Source of the DNA: Nocardia vaccinii NBRC 15922
GTDB lineage: Bacteria; Actinomycetota; Actinomycetes; Mycobacteriales; Mycobacteriaceae
Reading direction: 5' to 3'
Length of the DNA stretch: 64,000 nucleotides
Assembly (NCBI RefSeq): GCF_001613305.1
Contig: NZ_BDCC01000072.1
Coordinates: forward strand, 1 to 64,000
The translations under genes and the position numbers were made by a program. A model generated the notes under the pieces. The model saw only the letters and a program-made list of their open reading frames with translations. It was not told the DNA's origin and ran no database searches. Within the stretch, counting starts at the first letter, position 1. Every line of letters begins with the position of its first letter. Positions 35,188-43,284 of the stretch are shown here, piece after piece.

Positions 35188-35511
35188 ATGAACAACAGTC
35201 CGAATCTGCGGCGCATCCGCCGAGTCGCGGCCGGGATCTCCGTTGCCGCGAGTCTTGCGGTCGCCGGACTGACCGTCGAAACCGCCTGGGAGGAAGGCGC
35301 TTTCAATCCGAGATCCACCGAGGCGGCCGGGATCTCGCGGACGGCGCCGTTCATCGCTCCGGCGACGGTCGCGTTGGCGAATACTGTTGTCCCGCAACAG
35401 CTGAGCCAGTCCTCGACCGTCGGCGAGCAGACCGCGCCGCCGTCCTGGACGCCGACACCGCCGGTCCGGAACACACATCGGCCGCCGCATGCGACGACGG
35501 CCGGGTCATGA
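35188..35511 (+). CDS. Small exported or membrane-anchored protein of the ApbE cassette
   Basis: 107 residues, ATG at 35188 after a duplicated GGAGAAGGA. Basic N-terminus (RRIRRVAAG), one hydrophobic segment (ISVAASLAVAGLTV), then a low-complexity Ser/Thr/Pro/Ala region (SSTVGEQTAPPSWTPTP). It overlaps apbE by 4 bases (ATGA). In related actinobacterial cassettes this position holds an FMN-binding-domain protein that ApbE flavinylates; the anchor and linker look alike, but no FMN-binding domain is present here. It may be a truncated acceptor or a different small partner. Confidence 0.65.
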   Translation: MNNSPNLRRIRRVAAGISVAASLAVAGLTVETAWEEGAFNPRSTEAAGISRTAPFIAPATVALANTVVPQQLSQSSTVGEQTAPPSWTPTPPVRNTHRPPHATTAGS

Positions 35512-36491
35512 CCCGCGCGCGGGCGGCCGTCAGCGCGTCGACGACGTTGTCCGCCATCGGAACCACCGTCGTGATCGTGTGCACCGACGCCCGCGAACTC
35601 GCCTTCGCGACCCGGCTGGTCCGCGCTCGGCTGGACGAACTCGACCGGGCCGCCTCGCGGTTCCGGCGCGATTCGGAACTATGGCGGATCAACGTGCGCA
35701 GTGCGGAATCGGCGCGCACCGGCGAGTGTGCCCGGTTGCGGATTCCGGTCGGCTGGACCCTCGGTTCGTGTCTGCGCGCGGCGATGCACGTCGAACGATC
35801 GACCGATGGCCTGGTGTGCGCCTCGCTCGGTGCGATGCTGGCGGCGTGCGGTTACGACGACGACCTGGATGCGGTCCGCGCTCGCGGCGCGACGGGCACA
35901 CCGGGCCCGGCCGCGGTCGATCCGGGACCCTGGGCGACGGCGACCTTCGACGAGGAGCGTTGGCAGGTCGTCGTCCCGGCGGGGACGATGCTCGATCTCG
36001 GGGCGAGCGCCAAGGCGTGGGCGGCCGATGCGCTGGCCGCGGAGTTGGCCGCGCGCTATTCGGGCGGATTCCTGGTCAACCTGGGCGGTGACATCGCGTG
36101 CGCGGGCACGCCGCCGCCGGGCGGATGGGCTGTGGGAGTGCAGGATTGGGAAGGCGGTGTACAGCAGGTGGTCCGCTCGACCGGGCAGGCCTTCGCCACC
36201 TCCTCGACTCGGCTGCGCACCTGGACGCATCGGGGCAGCGTGCAGCATCACATCATCGATCCGCGCACCGGGCGACCGGCGCGCACCCGGTGGGCCCAGG
36301 TGACCTGTGCCGGTCCGGACGCGGTACAGGCGAACGCCGCTTCGACCGCCGCGATCGTCCTGGACGACCAGGCGCCGCAGTGGTTGACCGAACGTGGCGT
36401 TCCGGCAAGGCTTTCCACCGGTGAGCACGAGATCGTGACGACGCCGGGGTGGCCCGCACCGGCCCGGCGGGTGCGGCGGTGGGCGTCATGA
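35508..36491 (+). CDS. apbE: FAD:protein FMN transferase (ApbE family)
   Basis: 327 residues, ATG overlapping the previous stop. ApbE transfers FMN from FAD to a Ser/Thr of an exported acceptor. Seen: IGTTVVIVC (start of the fold), LDLGASAKAWAADAL (equivalent of DLGGIAKGYAVD, Lys kept, one Gly changed to Ala), LVNLGGDIACAG, and HHIIDPRTGRPA. The C-terminal metal-binding region STAAIVLDD is present. No signal peptide is evident, so it may work before export. Second gene of a coupled redox cassette. Confidence 0.88.
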   Translation: MTRARAAVSASTTLSAIGTTVVIVCTDARELAFATRLVRARLDELDRAASRFRRDSELWRINVRSAESARTGECARLRIPVGWTLGSCLRAAMHVERSTDGLVCASLGAMLAACGYDDDLDAVRARGATGTPGPAAVDPGPWATATFDEERWQVVVPAGTMLDLGASAKAWAADALAAELAARYSGGFLVNLGGDIACAGTPPPGGWAVGVQDWEGGVQQVVRSTGQAFATSSTRLRTWTHRGSVQHHIIDPRTGRPARTRWAQVTCAGPDAVQANAASTAAIVLDDQAPQWLTERGVPARLSTGEHEIVTTPGWPAPARRVRRWAS

Positions 36492-37054
36492 CCAGTCCGT
36501 GGCTGTGGTATCTGTCGCGAGCGGCCGGTGTGATCGCCCTCATTCTGCTCACACTCGTGGTCCTGCTGGGGATGCTGACCACCGCGCGTCCGCGCCCGCA
36601 CAGCGCGGTGACGGCCGTGGCGATGGGGGTGCACCGCACGCTCGCACTCGGCACGGTCGTATTTCTCGCGGTGCACATCCTGACCGCGATCACGGACACC
36701 TATGTACATCTGGGCTGGGCGTCCGCGATCGTGCCGTTCGCCTCGGGCTATCGTCGCGAGTGGGTGGCGTTGGGCGCCATCGCATTCGACATCGTCCTCA
36801 CCCTGAACCTGACCTCGCTGCTGCGGCATCGGTTGCCGGTGCGGGCGTGGCGGGCGGTGCACTATCTGTCCTACGCGATGGCGCCCATCGCGGTCGTGCA
36901 TGCGCTGACCACGGCCGCTCCCGACAATCCGGTGCTGCTCGGGGTCGCCGCCACCTGCGCCGCGGCCATGTCGGCCGTCGCGGCATGGCGCTGGCTCGGA
37001 CGCAATCCCGACACCCGCCGCCGCGCGGAGATCGCCGCACAGGAGTGGTCATGA
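36488..37054 (+). CDS. Ferric-reductase-like transmembrane (b-type heme) protein
   Basis: 188 residues, ATG at 36488 overlapping apbE by 4 bases. Five membrane segments: SRAAGVIALILLTLVVLLG, HRTLALGTVVFLAVHIL, WVALGAIAFDIVLTLNL, VHYLSYAMAPIAVVHAL and a last helix about VLLGVAATCAAAMSAV. His residues in the second and fourth helices (MGVHRTLALG, FLAVHI, AVHYLSY, VVHALT) are spaced for two hemes as in YedZ/MsrQ and ferric reductases. It should carry electrons across the membrane from the NuoF-like/ferredoxin side to a flavinylated acceptor. Confidence 0.85.
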   Translation: MTSPWLWYLSRAAGVIALILLTLVVLLGMLTTARPRPHSAVTAVAMGVHRTLALGTVVFLAVHILTAITDTYVHLGWASAIVPFASGYRREWVALGAIAFDIVLTLNLTSLLRHRLPVRAWRAVHYLSYAMAPIAVVHALTTAAPDNPVLLGVAATCAAAMSAVAAWRWLGRNPDTRRRAEIAAQEWS

Positions 37055-38262
37055 GCGCACTGTCCGAACTACTGCTCGATGCCGGACTCACCGGGCGAGG
37101 CGGCGCGGGGTTTTCCACCGGCGTGAAACTCGAACTGGCCGAACGGCACAACGCCGAATTGATCGTCAACGCCTGCGACGGCGAACTCGATTCGGAGAAG
37201 GACGCCTGGGTGATCGCCCATCATCTGCCCGAGGTGCTGGAAGGGGCGCGGCATCTCACGCGCAGGCATATCAGGATTGCGGCGCACCGGGATTCGGCCA
37301 CCCTCGCGGTGTTGCGGGCCGCGCGGGTGGACACCGTGGTCGCGCCGCGCCGGTACGTCTCGTCGGAGGAGTCGGCGCTGACCCGGCTGGCGTACGGCGG
37401 CCCGGCGCGACCACTCATGCGCTCGGAGCCCGTCGCCGCGGGCAGCCGCGATCCGCACGGCCGGCGGTTGCCGCCGACGCTCGTGCTGAATGCCGAAACC
37501 GTGTGGCGCGTACAGCAGATCATCGAGAACGGCCCGGAGTGGTTCCGCTCGTACGGGACCGCGCAGGAGCCGGGACCGCAGCTGATCACACTCGCCAACG
37601 GGGTGGGCTCGCCCGGTGTTCACCCGGTCGAGGCGGGGCTGCCGCTGCACGAGATCCTCGATCGCGCAGGGGGACTCACCGCGCCGATGCGGGCGGTGTG
37701 GCTCGGCGGGCTCGGCGGCGGATTCCTGTCCGCCGCCGATGCCGAGGACGCCCTGTGGTCGCGGGAGAGTTTGGCGCGGTATGGGATTCGCCCCGCCGTC
37801 GCGACTCTGCGGATCATCGAGTCCGGGACCGACCCGTGGGCCGGTCTGCTGGAGGTTCTGGCCTACGCGGTCGGGGAATCGGCCGGGCAGTGCGGGCCGT
37901 GCATGTTCGGTTTGCCCGGAGTGTTCGAGGATCTGACCAGTGCCCTGCGCCCGCGCCCGCCCGTCGGCGCGGCCGATCGCCTCGCCCGCAGGCTCGCGCA
38001 GGTGACCGGCCGGGGTGCGTGCGGTTTTCCCGACGGGATCGCCGGATTCCTCACCTCGGCGCTCGAGGTGTTCGGCACCGCTTCGCAACCCGCCGGAAGA
38101 TCGCTGCCCACCACCTCCACAGGACGCCCCCATGTCACCGATGAACCGCCTCCTCGGCACCGCCGCACCCTCGGATTCGAGCGTTCTCGCCGTCGATCGC
38201 ATCGCCTGCACCGGGCACGGGATTTGCGCCCACATTCTTTCCGGCGCAATCGATCTCGATGA
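37051..38262 (+). CDS. NuoF-like NADH-binding/Fe-S protein
   Basis: 403 residues, ATG overlapping the previous stop (ATGA). NuoF fold: LTGRGGAGFSTGVKLEL (FMN/NADH Gly-rich loop), NACDGELDSEKDAWVI, YVSSEESALTRL (equivalent of the GEETAL loop), QLITLANGVGSPGV, WLGGLGGGF. The Fe-S region reads ESAGQCGPCMFGL ... GRGACGFPDG: the first Cys of the NuoF motif is Ala, leaving three. The last 45 residues are Arg/His-rich and overlap the ferredoxin frame by 131 bases, so the true end may have been displaced. Probably oxidises NAD(P)H or exchanges electrons with the ferredoxin. Confidence 0.8.
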   Translation: MSALSELLLDAGLTGRGGAGFSTGVKLELAERHNAELIVNACDGELDSEKDAWVIAHHLPEVLEGARHLTRRHIRIAAHRDSATLAVLRAARVDTVVAPRRYVSSEESALTRLAYGGPARPLMRSEPVAAGSRDPHGRRLPPTLVLNAETVWRVQQIIENGPEWFRSYGTAQEPGPQLITLANGVGSPGVHPVEAGLPLHEILDRAGGLTAPMRAVWLGGLGGGFLSAADAEDALWSRESLARYGIRPAVATLRIIESGTDPWAGLLEVLAYAVGESAGQCGPCMFGLPGVFEDLTSALRPRPPVGAADRLARRLAQVTGRGACGFPDGIAGFLTSALEVFGTASQPAGRSLPTTSTGRPHVTDEPPPRHRRTLGFERSRRRSHRLHRARDLRPHSFRRNRSR

Positions 38263-38365
38263 CTGGGGTTATCCGATCCTCCGCACCGCCGCCCCCGATC
38301 CGGGGCTCGCCGCGGAGGCGATCAAACTCTGCCCGTCCCGCGCGCTGCGCTGGCAGCGGCGATGA
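38132..38365 (+). CDS. Small [3Fe-4S]-type ferredoxin
   Basis: 77 residues, ATG at 38132. VDRIACTGHGICAHILSGAI ... IKLCPSRAL: a C-x5-C pair and a final CP, three Cys in all, as in P450-type [3Fe-4S] ferredoxins of actinobacteria; DDWGYP is the usual middle segment. It lies inside the 3' end of the NuoF-like frame (131-base overlap). Likely electron carrier between the NuoF-like subunit and the membrane heme protein. Confidence 0.85.
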   Translation: MSPMNRLLGTAAPSDSSVLAVDRIACTGHGICAHILSGAIDLDDWGYPILRTAAPDPGLAAEAIKLCPSRALRWQRR

Positions 38366-38441
38366 ATTCCGCGCCGATCGGCGCGGCAACGTAGTGAACA
38401 GATTCCGGCCGACAGCAGGCCGCGAAGACAAGGAGTGAACG

Positions 38442-38552
38442 ATGGACATCTGGGTCGCGATTCAGAACCTGCTCAACCAATTGGACCTGGGGTCCGCCGG
38501 AATCGGCAGCGCCGCACCGATGACGTTCACGGGTTCTCGAAACCTGGAGTGA
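38442..38552 (+). CDS. 36-residue peptide following the ferredoxin
   Basis: ATG at 38442 with AAGGAG 6 bases upstream, one of the best ribosome sites in the window. The peptide begins MDIWVAIQNLLNQLDLGSAG, an amphipathic helix, then a Gly/Ala/Ser/Thr-rich end. No family recognised. It closes the ApbE/NuoF cassette on the same strand, 76 bases after the ferredoxin. It could be a small subunit or a regulatory peptide. Confidence 0.55.
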   Translation: MDIWVAIQNLLNQLDLGSAGIGSAAPMTFTGSRNLE

Positions 38553-38777
38553 GCGCGCAAGTTTCGGACCGGATGTCATTGTCCGGTCCGAAACCGGGCC
38601 CGGAGGCACCCGAACCGCCTGTGCCGCTGCGCGTGTCGGGTGGTGTCGTATTTGCCGGGCCCGCGGTGCGCTGCCCATCGGCGAACGAGTCGTCGGATGT
38701 TCCGGAAACATCGACGAGGAGTCGAGAGGGGGATCGGTGGGCGGCGTCCTCTGCGTGAAGAAGTCCGTGGTGATCGA

Positions 38778-39386
38778 TTACGAGGCAGCCGGACGCAGGC
38801 CCGCGAGCAGTTCGAGCATCGTGCGGCCCATGGTATTTCGTGCTTCCCGCGCGTCCTCGGCGCGGGCGATGGTGAGAGCGGCGGCGGTCAGCGCGCCATA
38901 CAGGGCGGTGCCGAGGGCATCGACGTCGGCGGTGACGATCGATCGGTCCGCACGAAGGGCCGTCAGGGCTGCGGTCAGCACACCTTCGACGTGGCGTTCG
39001 CCGTGTTCCCACCACTGCACGAAGCCCAGTGCGGTGGGGCCGTCACGGAAACAGATCTGCTGGTAGTCCGGATCGAGGCAACGGTCCAGGAAGGCGTCCA
39101 GGCCCGCGAGTGCGGCATCCCAAGGGGAGTTCGCCGAACTCGCGGTGGTGGCGATGGCGGCCACGGTTCGTTCATCGACGAGTTCGAGGACTGCGCCGAA
39201 CAGCGCCTGTTTATTCGTGAAGTGGTGGTATACAGCGCCTTTCGTGACGCGGGCGAGGACGGCGACCTGATCCAGCGAGGTTTTCGCGTAGCCTTGGCCG
39301 GCGAAGAGCTTCGCCGCGTTCTCGACGAGCGCTCGCCTGGTCTCGGCGGCGTTCTCTTCCCGGCGGGACATCACGCGTGGGTCCAT
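38778..39386 (-). CDS. TetR-family regulator
   Basis: About 202 residues from the ATG at 39386 (MDPRVMSRREEN; 39371 also possible; the frame is open to 39404 but would run through the operator). HTH: LFAGQGYAKTSLDQVA, VLARVTKGAVYHHFTNKQAL, a classic TetR reading. C-terminal domain as in TetR_C proteins. Divergent from the gene at 39480; the palindrome between them is its probable operator. Confidence 0.92.
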   Translation of the reverse strand: MDPRVMSRREENAAETRRALVENAAKLFAGQGYAKTSLDQVAVLARVTKGAVYHHFTNKQALFGAVLELVDERTVAAIATTASSANSPWDAALAGLDAFLDRCLDPDYQQICFRDGPTALGFVQWWEHGERHVEGVLTAALTALRADRSIVTADVDALGTALYGALTAAALTIARAEDAREARNTMGRTMLELLAGLRPAAS

Positions 39387-39425
39387 ACTCTGAGTATGTA
39401 ACATTCCTGCTGGTAATCACATACT
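39384..39425. promoter_or_regulatory. TetR operator candidate
   Basis: CATACT-CTG-AGTATG (39384-39398) is a perfect inverted repeat at the TetR start codon, and AGTATGT (39393-39399) is mirrored again by ACATACT (39419-39425) 19 bases on. Three related half-sites in a divergent promoter are typical of TetR autoregulation. Confidence 0.6.
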
Positions 39426-39479
39426 TGTTCCTCGCATACTGACGTCGGGCTGAATCCGACGATCGAGAGGAACTTCACG

Positions 39480-40004
39480 ATGGCTGTACGACAGATACCG
39501 TGGACCGACATCGGCCACTTGCCGCAGCTCACGCGGCATAGCCTCGAGCGGCATCGGTCCGTCGGAGCCCGGGCGCCCGATTTCACGCTGACCTTGGGCT
39601 GGCGGCCGGGTTCGGCGGCGAGTGTGCCCGGACCGTACATGTTCAGCCTCACCCAGTTCAGTCCGTCCCGGATCACGGACATACCGGCGATCTGGTTCGC
39701 CGCGACGAGCTTGGCCACCCAGCTCGTCCGGCTCGAGCACGCGGTCGGCGTGACGACCTACATCCGCCCGGCCCGCGCCCGGCAGACCGGATCGTTGTCG
39801 GTCTGGGCCGACCCCGCCGGACTGGGGGCGTTCATGCAGCTGCCCGACCACACCGAGATCATGAACAAATACCGATCCCGCGGCCTCCCGGTCCGATCCG
39901 CGACCTGGTGGTCCGGCGATCTCGACCCGGACGTCGCGGTCCTGTACGGCCTTCGTCTCCTCGACACCCACGATACGCAGCGCGTCACGTTGGACCGTGG
40001 GTGA
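39480..40004 (+). CDS. Conserved hypothetical protein under TetR control
   Basis: 174 residues, ATG at 39480 with GAGAGGAA upstream. The text (YMFSLTQFSPSRITDIPAIW, LEHAVGVTTYIRPARARQTG, SLSVWADPAGLGAFMQLPDH) suggests a dimeric alpha/beta-barrel like DUF3291 or CrtA/spheroidene-monooxygenase relatives; the latter family shows similar LSVWxDxxxLxxF and H segments. No membrane part. Divergent from a TetR gene, so likely induced by its ligand. Function unproven. Confidence 0.65.
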   Translation: MAVRQIPWTDIGHLPQLTRHSLERHRSVGARAPDFTLTLGWRPGSAASVPGPYMFSLTQFSPSRITDIPAIWFAATSLATQLVRLEHAVGVTTYIRPARARQTGSLSVWADPAGLGAFMQLPDHTEIMNKYRSRGLPVRSATWWSGDLDPDVAVLYGLRLLDTHDTQRVTLDRG

Positions 40005-40027
40005 GATGCGGTGCGTCACTTTCGATG

Positions 40028-41212
40028 TCATGGACAGGCCGGACGTGGGGAGCCATCGGGCCGGGGGTGAGGTCGACCCTCGTCCCCGAGGGTGACGACG
40101 ATGAAGCGGGGGCGGTAGATGCTCGCTTGCCGGTATACCGCGCTGCCGGGGGCGGTGTTCAGGCTGTTGACGTTGTAGGAGACCACAAGGCTTGTGGGAG
40201 TGGATAATTCGGTATGGAGGTGCGGGTTGTAGGCGTAGACCGCGGGGTCGTGATAGGAGCCTGAAACGCCCGCTTCGGGTGCGATGTACAGCGTGCTCGC
40301 CGCACCGAACGGGCCCATCGGTGTAGGCCCGTAGCGCGCGGTGAGTCGATTGCCGAGTGCGCCGTCCTGCATGGTGACCAACTGGTACACGCCCGAGCTG
40401 AGCCGATGGACCGAGAATTCGGCGGAGACGCGGCCGGTGATCCGCGCCGAATCGGTTTCCGAATTCGACCAGCTGTGGCCGGTCCAGTACGAGAAACGTT
40501 GCCGCAGATCGGTTCCCGCGATGCGTGCGATGTGCAGGTATTTACCGTCCGCGACCTGTTCGATGCCGTAGATGTACGTCCACGCGCCCTGCGGCTGTAC
40601 CCACTGCCCCCACTGGATTCCGCGTGCGCGGGGCCACGGCGTGATCGATGCGGGTTCATGCAGGTTGCCGGGGTCGAGGCGGGCCAGTGCCGAGCCGACG
40701 AATGTGACATCGAGCGCCTCCGGCCCGGCCGTACGCCATTCGGTGAGCGGAATCTGCAGCGCGCCATCGAGGTACGTCGCCGCGCCCAGCCAGTACCAGT
40801 GCGCTGGATCGGGTGGGGACAGCAGTGAATCCGGTTGCGCCACGGTACCTCCCACGATAGTGGACAGGTTTCCGCGGGCATCACGCAGGACGAGGGAATT
40901 GTGCACGAATCCGGCGTCCGCGGGACGTGCGGGCGGGGTGATCGGCGGCAGGAACGTATCGGAGAAAGCGAACACCTCCCGGCCGCCGGGCAGCGCTGCC
41001 GACCAGGTCGAATCCCCGCCGGTCCAGCCGCGGCCCGCGTCGCCGTAGGCGGTGAGGGAATCGTCGAGGCAGACGAGTGGTCGCGCGCCGACCAGCACCG
41101 GCGCGATTTCGGGGCGAGCCGGCCAGGACACGAACACGCCGAGTCCCGCGGCCGTGACGATGAGGAGGACGAGTAGTCGAGCCACTGTCGCCGTGCGCGG
41201 CCCAACCGGCAT
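40028..41212 (-). CDS. Membrane-anchored DUF5005-like beta-propeller protein
   Basis: About 394 residues from the ATG at 41212 (the frame is open to 41335). N-terminal anchor: TVARLLVLLIVTAAGLGVFV. Extracellular propeller-like domain: WTGGDSTWSAALPGGREVFA, FSDTFLPPI, FVHNSLVLRDARGN, HWYWLGAATYLDGALQIPLT, then SGSYHDPAVYAYNPHLH and a C-terminal YRPRFI. This matches DUF5005/DUF4185 proteins, related to five-bladed glycosidase folds; enzymatic activity is unknown. Confidence 0.75.
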   Translation of the reverse strand: MPVGPRTATVARLLVLLIVTAAGLGVFVSWPARPEIAPVLVGARPLVCLDDSLTAYGDAGRGWTGGDSTWSAALPGGREVFAFSDTFLPPITPPARPADAGFVHNSLVLRDARGNLSTIVGGTVAQPDSLLSPPDPAHWYWLGAATYLDGALQIPLTEWRTAGPEALDVTFVGSALARLDPGNLHEPASITPWPRARGIQWGQWVQPQGAWTYIYGIEQVADGKYLHIARIAGTDLRQRFSYWTGHSWSNSETDSARITGRVSAEFSVHRLSSGVYQLVTMQDGALGNRLTARYGPTPMGPFGAASTLYIAPEAGVSGSYHDPAVYAYNPHLHTELSTPTSLVVSYNVNSLNTAPGSAVYRQASIYRPRFIVVTLGDEGRPHPRPDGSPRPACP

Positions 41213-41424
41213 GTGTCCGGACGCGGTCACGGGGCCGGAACCGGGGACGTCAGCCGGCCGCACCGGAGTTCCGGCCGGGTGGGAGGTTGCCAGTGCCCGC
41301 CGGCCGAAATTACGGTGTCGGTGAACACAGTTCACTTCCTCCCGAATCGAGGCCGAAGTTTGTCGAAACCAGTGGCGAGACTACGGCTGTGCGGGTTCCC
41401 CCGCCACACCGCGGCGGCCCTGTC

Positions 41425-42327
41425 GTGAGCGCGGTGTCCGGGCGGCGGACCTTCGACCTCGATGACGTCCGTATCCATGCGCTCACCTGGGGTGATCCCG
41501 GTGCGCCGCTGGTCCTGTGCCTGCACGGCTATCCGGACACGGCGTGGACGTGGCGGCATCTGGCGCCGCGGCTGGCGGGGGAGGGGTACTACGTTCTCGC
41601 ACCGTTCACCCGTGGCTACGGGCCGTCCACGATCCCCCGCACCGGCGATCTCTCGGTGGGCGCACTCGTCGCCGACGCGTTGGATCTGGCCTCGCTCGCG
41701 GGCTCGGCGGATGCGGTTCTGATCGGCCACGACTGGGGCGCGATCACCGCCAACACCATTGCGGCGATGCGTGATTCGCCGTTCCGCCGGATCGTCGCGC
41801 TGGCAGTGCCGCCGCTGGGCTCGCTCACCCCCGAACGCGGCCGGCGCGCCGCGCAGCTTCCGCAGATCCTGCTGCAGTCCGTGAACAGCTGGTACATCAT
41901 GGTCAATCAGCTGCCGGTGTTGCCGGAGAAGGTGTTCGAGCGGATGACCGCATTCCTGTGGCGGACCTGGTCGCCGGGTTACGACGCGAGCGAGGATCTG
42001 CGGTACCTGGCCGAATCCGTACAGGACTCGGCGCAACGCAGCGCGGTCATCGGCTATTATCGGAGTTTCGTTCGGCCGCACCGCCTCTCGGATCGGCACG
42101 CCGCCTTCCAGAATTACGTGATGGCCGCACCGCGGCAGCCGACCCTGCAACTGCACGGGCTTTCCGACGGATGTCTGCGACCGCAGTTGTTCGATATCGC
42201 CCGGGGCAGGCTGGCGAGCGGCAGCCGCACCGTCCCGGTATCCGGAGCGGGGCACTTCCTGCACCTCGAACAACCCGTGCTGGTGGGCGACCTGATCGCC
42301 GAGTACATCGGCGCGGCGGGGACGTAG
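41425..42327 (+). CDS. Alpha/beta hydrolase, epoxide-hydrolase-like
   Basis: 300 residues from the GTG at 41425 (start uncertain; the frame extends to 41287). Motifs: LCLHGYPDTAWTWRHLAPRL (oxyanion), GHDWGAITANTIA with nucleophile Asp as in epoxide hydrolases and haloalkane dehalogenases, LHGLSDGCLRP (acid) and GAGHFLHLEQP (catalytic His). Cap domain about 130-220. Likely hydrolyses an epoxide or ester. Divergent from the DUF5005 gene. Confidence 0.85.
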   Translation: MSAVSGRRTFDLDDVRIHALTWGDPGAPLVLCLHGYPDTAWTWRHLAPRLAGEGYYVLAPFTRGYGPSTIPRTGDLSVGALVADALDLASLAGSADAVLIGHDWGAITANTIAAMRDSPFRRIVALAVPPLGSLTPERGRRAAQLPQILLQSVNSWYIMVNQLPVLPEKVFERMTAFLWRTWSPGYDASEDLRYLAESVQDSAQRSAVIGYYRSFVRPHRLSDRHAAFQNYVMAAPRQPTLQLHGLSDGCLRPQLFDIARGRLASGSRTVPVSGAGHFLHLEQPVLVGDLIAEYIGAAGT

Positions 42328-42415
42328 CAGTCGGAGATACGGCCGTTCGTTGCTGGAAGGTTCAACCGGATTCATCACGAGTTCGGTTGCCGGTGCGATC
42401 GTGAATATCGTGGCC

Positions 42416-43099
42416 ATGCCCGAGCGGACTCATGGGGCCGGATACGCCGAAATCACCCCGGCCTACCGGCTATTGGACATCGTCCAGAGTACGGCGCTGG
42501 CGCGCGCCGAACGGCGCCTGTGTTGTGAGTTCACGATTCTGTTCGAGGCCAATACGATTCACGAATATCTCTTCGACTCCTACGCCGAACTCGGGACGCA
42601 GGCCTCGGTGAAGTTGTATCTGCCGGTGCTGGCCGAGCGTTTCGCCCGACAGCGGCTGTACGCGCGGGCCCGCGTCGAGGGACGAATCGAACACGCGATT
42701 CCGGTGGTGCTGTTCCTGTGCACGTTCAACGCCGGACGTTCACAGATGGCGCTGGGCTTCTTCGAACGCTACGCGCGGGGACGCGCACTGGCCTGGTCCG
42801 GCGGAGCCGAGCCGAGCGGCGGTCTGAACGTCGCGGCCGTCGCGGCCATGGCCGAGGCGGGCATCGATATCTCCCACGAATTCCCCAAGCGCTGGACCGA
42901 TGAGATCATCCGCGCCGCCGACGTCATCGTGACCATGGGCTGCGGGGATATGTGCCCGCTGGTGCCGGGCATCCGGTACGAGGACTGGATCGTGGACGAT
43001 CCGGCCGGGCTGTCGGTCGCCGAGGTGCTCCCGATTCGCGACGAGATCGGCCGCCGCGTGCGCGATCTGCTGTCGAGGCTGGATCTTCACGTAGCCTGA
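42416..43099 (+). CDS. arsC: ArsC-like low-molecular-weight phosphatase with N-terminal helical domain
   Basis: About 227 residues from the ATG at 42416. The N-terminal 85 residues are a three-helix domain (FDSYAELGTQASVKLYLPVL, ERFARQRLYARA) found in mycothiol-dependent arsenate reductases and relatives. The LMW-PTP domain has CTFNAGRSQMALGFF (CX5R loop), SGGAEPSGGLN, and VDDPAGLSVAEV (catalytic Asp). It should reduce arsenate via mycothiol; no other ars gene is nearby, so a phosphatase role is possible. Its end overlaps the minus-strand small gene by 13 bases. Confidence 0.85.
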   Translation: MPERTHGAGYAEITPAYRLLDIVQSTALARAERRLCCEFTILFEANTIHEYLFDSYAELGTQASVKLYLPVLAERFARQRLYARARVEGRIEHAIPVVLFLCTFNAGRSQMALGFFERYARGRALAWSGGAEPSGGLNVAAVAAMAEAGIDISHEFPKRWTDEIIRAADVIVTMGCGDMCPLVPGIRYEDWIVDDPAGLSVAEVLPIRDEIGRRVRDLLSRLDLHVA

Positions 43100-43266
43100 T
43101 CGGCACTGTCGCCACCGGATTCGAGTTCGGCGACTCGCTCGTGCAACCGGCTGCGGATCTGATCCGGTGTGTAGGACCGTCGTTTGCGTTCGGCCCGGAC
43201 GATCACCACTCCCGTGGCGGCGACGCCCGCCGCCCCCGCCAAACCGAGTACCTTCCACCAGCGCAT
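43087..43266 (-). CDS. 59-residue membrane-anchored protein
   Basis: ATG at 43266, stop at 43087. MRWWKVLGLAGAAGVAATGV is one membrane helix; then VIVRAERKRRSYTPDQIRSR, an amphipathic helix and an acidic end. This small architecture (helix, RxRR, YTPD, R.RL) is common in Mycobacteriales and of unknown function. It is divergent from the gene at 43285 (18 bases) and overlaps the end of the ArsC-like gene. Confidence 0.75.
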   Translation of the reverse strand: MRWWKVLGLAGAAGVAATGVVIVRAERKRRSYTPDQIRSRLHERVAELESGGDSADQAT

Positions 43267-43284
43267 GTGCCTAGGCTACTGCGT

